Source: Opitutaceae bacterium
GTDB lineage: Bacteria > Verrucomicrobiota > Verrucomicrobiia > Opitutales > Opitutaceae
NCBI GenBank assembly: GCA_028284385.1
Contig: JANQRT010000069.1
Span: 310,001-374,000 of the forward strand
DNA: 64,000 nucleotides
Reading direction: 5' to 3'
Shown here piece by piece: positions 63,188 through 64,000 of the stretch. The notes below the pieces were generated by a model, which worked only from the letters and a program-made list of their open reading frames with translations, had not been told where the DNA came from and made no database searches. Each line of letters starts with the position of its first letter. Positions within the stretch are counted from its first letter, which is position 1. The position numbers and the translations under genes are program-made.

Positions 63188-64000
63188 TCAGATGCTATCG
63201 CCGTGGACGAAGTCCGGGATGATCAGGACGCTTTTCGATTCCGCTATCTCTCCCTTGGCCAGTTTTATGGCGATTTCGGCTGTTCGGATCGCCAACTCCT
63301 GCGTATTCCGCGAATAGTGGGCGATGGAGGGTCGCATGAAAGCGAACTCGAAACTTTCTGTTCGGCACAGTATTGGAAAGTCTTCCGGTATTCGAAAGCC
63401 TCGCTTCATCAAATAGGTGGCGGCGCAAAAGGCGTGACTAGTGTGATCGACTAAAAAGGAATCTGGCTGGTCCACCGATTCCATAACGGCGTCCAGCTTT
63501 CGCTCTATTCCTTCGGGAGTGTTATGACATCGGGCTATCTTGCCGCGAACGCCTTTGTAGGACTTCACGCCCTGCATAAAACCGGTCTCCGATTGCAAGT
63601 CTCCAGGCAGGGTTTTAATAGATTTGAGGTAGCATATGGATTTCCTTTTTTTCGCGAGCAATAGGCCGACCGCGTGACGACAGACCGCAGCGTTATCCAC
63701 ATCGACGGAAGGCAGCTCGATCCCGTCGAATCGCGAGCCTGTGACAACGGCCGGAATACGATTTTTCTGAAACCAAAACTGCATTTCTCGATTCGTCTGC
63801 TGCAGTATCCAAACTTCAATACGGGTTTCGTCGATAAGGGTCTTCAAGGCCTTGGACGGAGACCTGGTATAGCAGCCCGGACGAACGTGCAATTCGAAGT
63901 TCAGATCCTTTTGATGGATATAGTGCTCAATAGCCGCTATCTTTCGACTAGTATAGCCGAACATTTCCTTAGTGTTGGTAGGGCAAAGAAAGCCGATCGT
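63188..64000 (-). CDS. LacI/GntR-hybrid-type regulator, 5' end cut by window
   Basis: At least 270 aa of a LacI-type ligand-binding domain, open to the right edge of the window: the codons before Met at 63964 read TIGFLCPTNTKE, the usual first strand (xxIGxLxP) after a DNA-binding domain, so the HTH lies outside. Landmarks: PAVVTGSRFDGIELPSVDVDNAAVCRHAV, RGFRIPEDFPILCRTE. The layout and the 'GIELPxVxxD' segment match the GntR/LacI hybrid at 42 kb. It reads toward the aldolase and rhamnosidase genes (158-nt gap to the aldolase), for which it is the natural regulator. Confidence 0.85.
   Translation of the reverse strand, partial: TIGFLCPTNTKEMFGYTSRKIAAIEHYIHQKDLNFELHVRPGCYTRSPSKALKTLIDETRIEVWILQQTNREMQFWFQKNRIPAVVTGSRFDGIELPSVDVDNAAVCRHAVGLLLAKKRKSICYLKSIKTLPGDLQSETGFMQGVKSYKGVRGKIARCHNTPEGIERKLDAVMESVDQPDSFLVDHTSHAFCAATYLMKRGFRIPEDFPILCRTESFEFAFMRPSIAHYSRNTQELAIRTAEIAIKLAKGEIAESKSVLIIPDFVHGDSI

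Noticed and set aside
1..64000. CRISPR arrays, insertion sequences, prophage and integrase genes
   Set aside because: No regularly spaced repeats, transposase, integrase or phage structural genes were seen on either strand.

Overview
The window looks like chromosomal DNA from a polysaccharide-degrading member of the Verrucomicrobiota, most likely class Opitutia (Opitutales/Puniceicoccales type, probably marine). The reasons are three TonB-dependent receptors with an acidic stretch followed by an 'LSPF' motif just after the signal peptide, many secreted glycoside hydrolases and formylglycine sulfatases, a surface protein with a DPDSDG...LEYAAGVNP tail, and base composition judged by eye at slightly over 50% GC. 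The lineage is inferred from protein style; no rRNA or tRNA gene was seen.

Layout. 1-4.3 kb: a PhoD-like phosphatase cut by the left edge, a secreted PQQ-type beta-propeller protein behind a perfect 20-bp palindrome, a HEAT-type lipoprotein, and the decayed 3' end of a TonB receptor. 4.3-11.3 kb: a large TonB-dependent receptor with a strong terminator, then a NarL-type kinase/regulator pair bracketed by REP-like palindromes. 11.3-20.2 kb: a two-gene GH30/GH2 operon and two convergent secreted sulfatases. 20.3-28.5 kb: mostly non-CAZyme genes, namely a 1039-aa membrane pentapeptide-repeat protein, a PGPGW-like membrane protein, a DUF4038-like glycosidase, DUF2141 and DUF4282 proteins, a YdjM-like hydrolase and an Old Yellow Enzyme homologue. 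28.6-31.7 kb: a beta-lactamase-fold hydrolase with a golvesin-like tail, and a P-loop kinase.

32-45.6 kb is a carbohydrate block: a sulfatase without a signal peptide, a siderophore-type TonB receptor, a LacI regulator, a three-gene operon (beta-propeller protein, sodium/solute symporter, GH2 enzyme with an NxK beta-glucuronidase signature), a GntR/LacI hybrid regulator and a GH95-like enzyme. 46-52 kb holds DUF4861, an esterase, DUF1028, an amidohydrolase and a tandem-duplicated SMP-30-like lactonase. 52.1-57.6 kb is an ECF sigma/FecR/TonB-receptor surface-signalling unit whose receptor has two stacked N-termini. 57.6-64 kb has a sulfatase with an atypical active-site motif, a GH78 alpha-L-rhamnosidase, an HpaI/RhmA-like aldolase and a LacI-type regulator cut by the right edge.

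How it fits together (inference): outer-membrane receptors sense and import glycan fragments; secreted sulfatases, GH30, GH2, GH95, GH78 and esterase release sugars; the symporter and cytoplasmic GH2 and sulfatase handle uronic-acid or sulfated oligosaccharides; the aldolase may cleave 2-keto-3-deoxy-rhamnonate from released rhamnose. Rhamnose, glucuronate, galactose and sulfate together suggest a sulfated algal or arabinogalactan-like glycan. No SusD homologue and no recognisable polysaccharide lyase were found beside the receptors.
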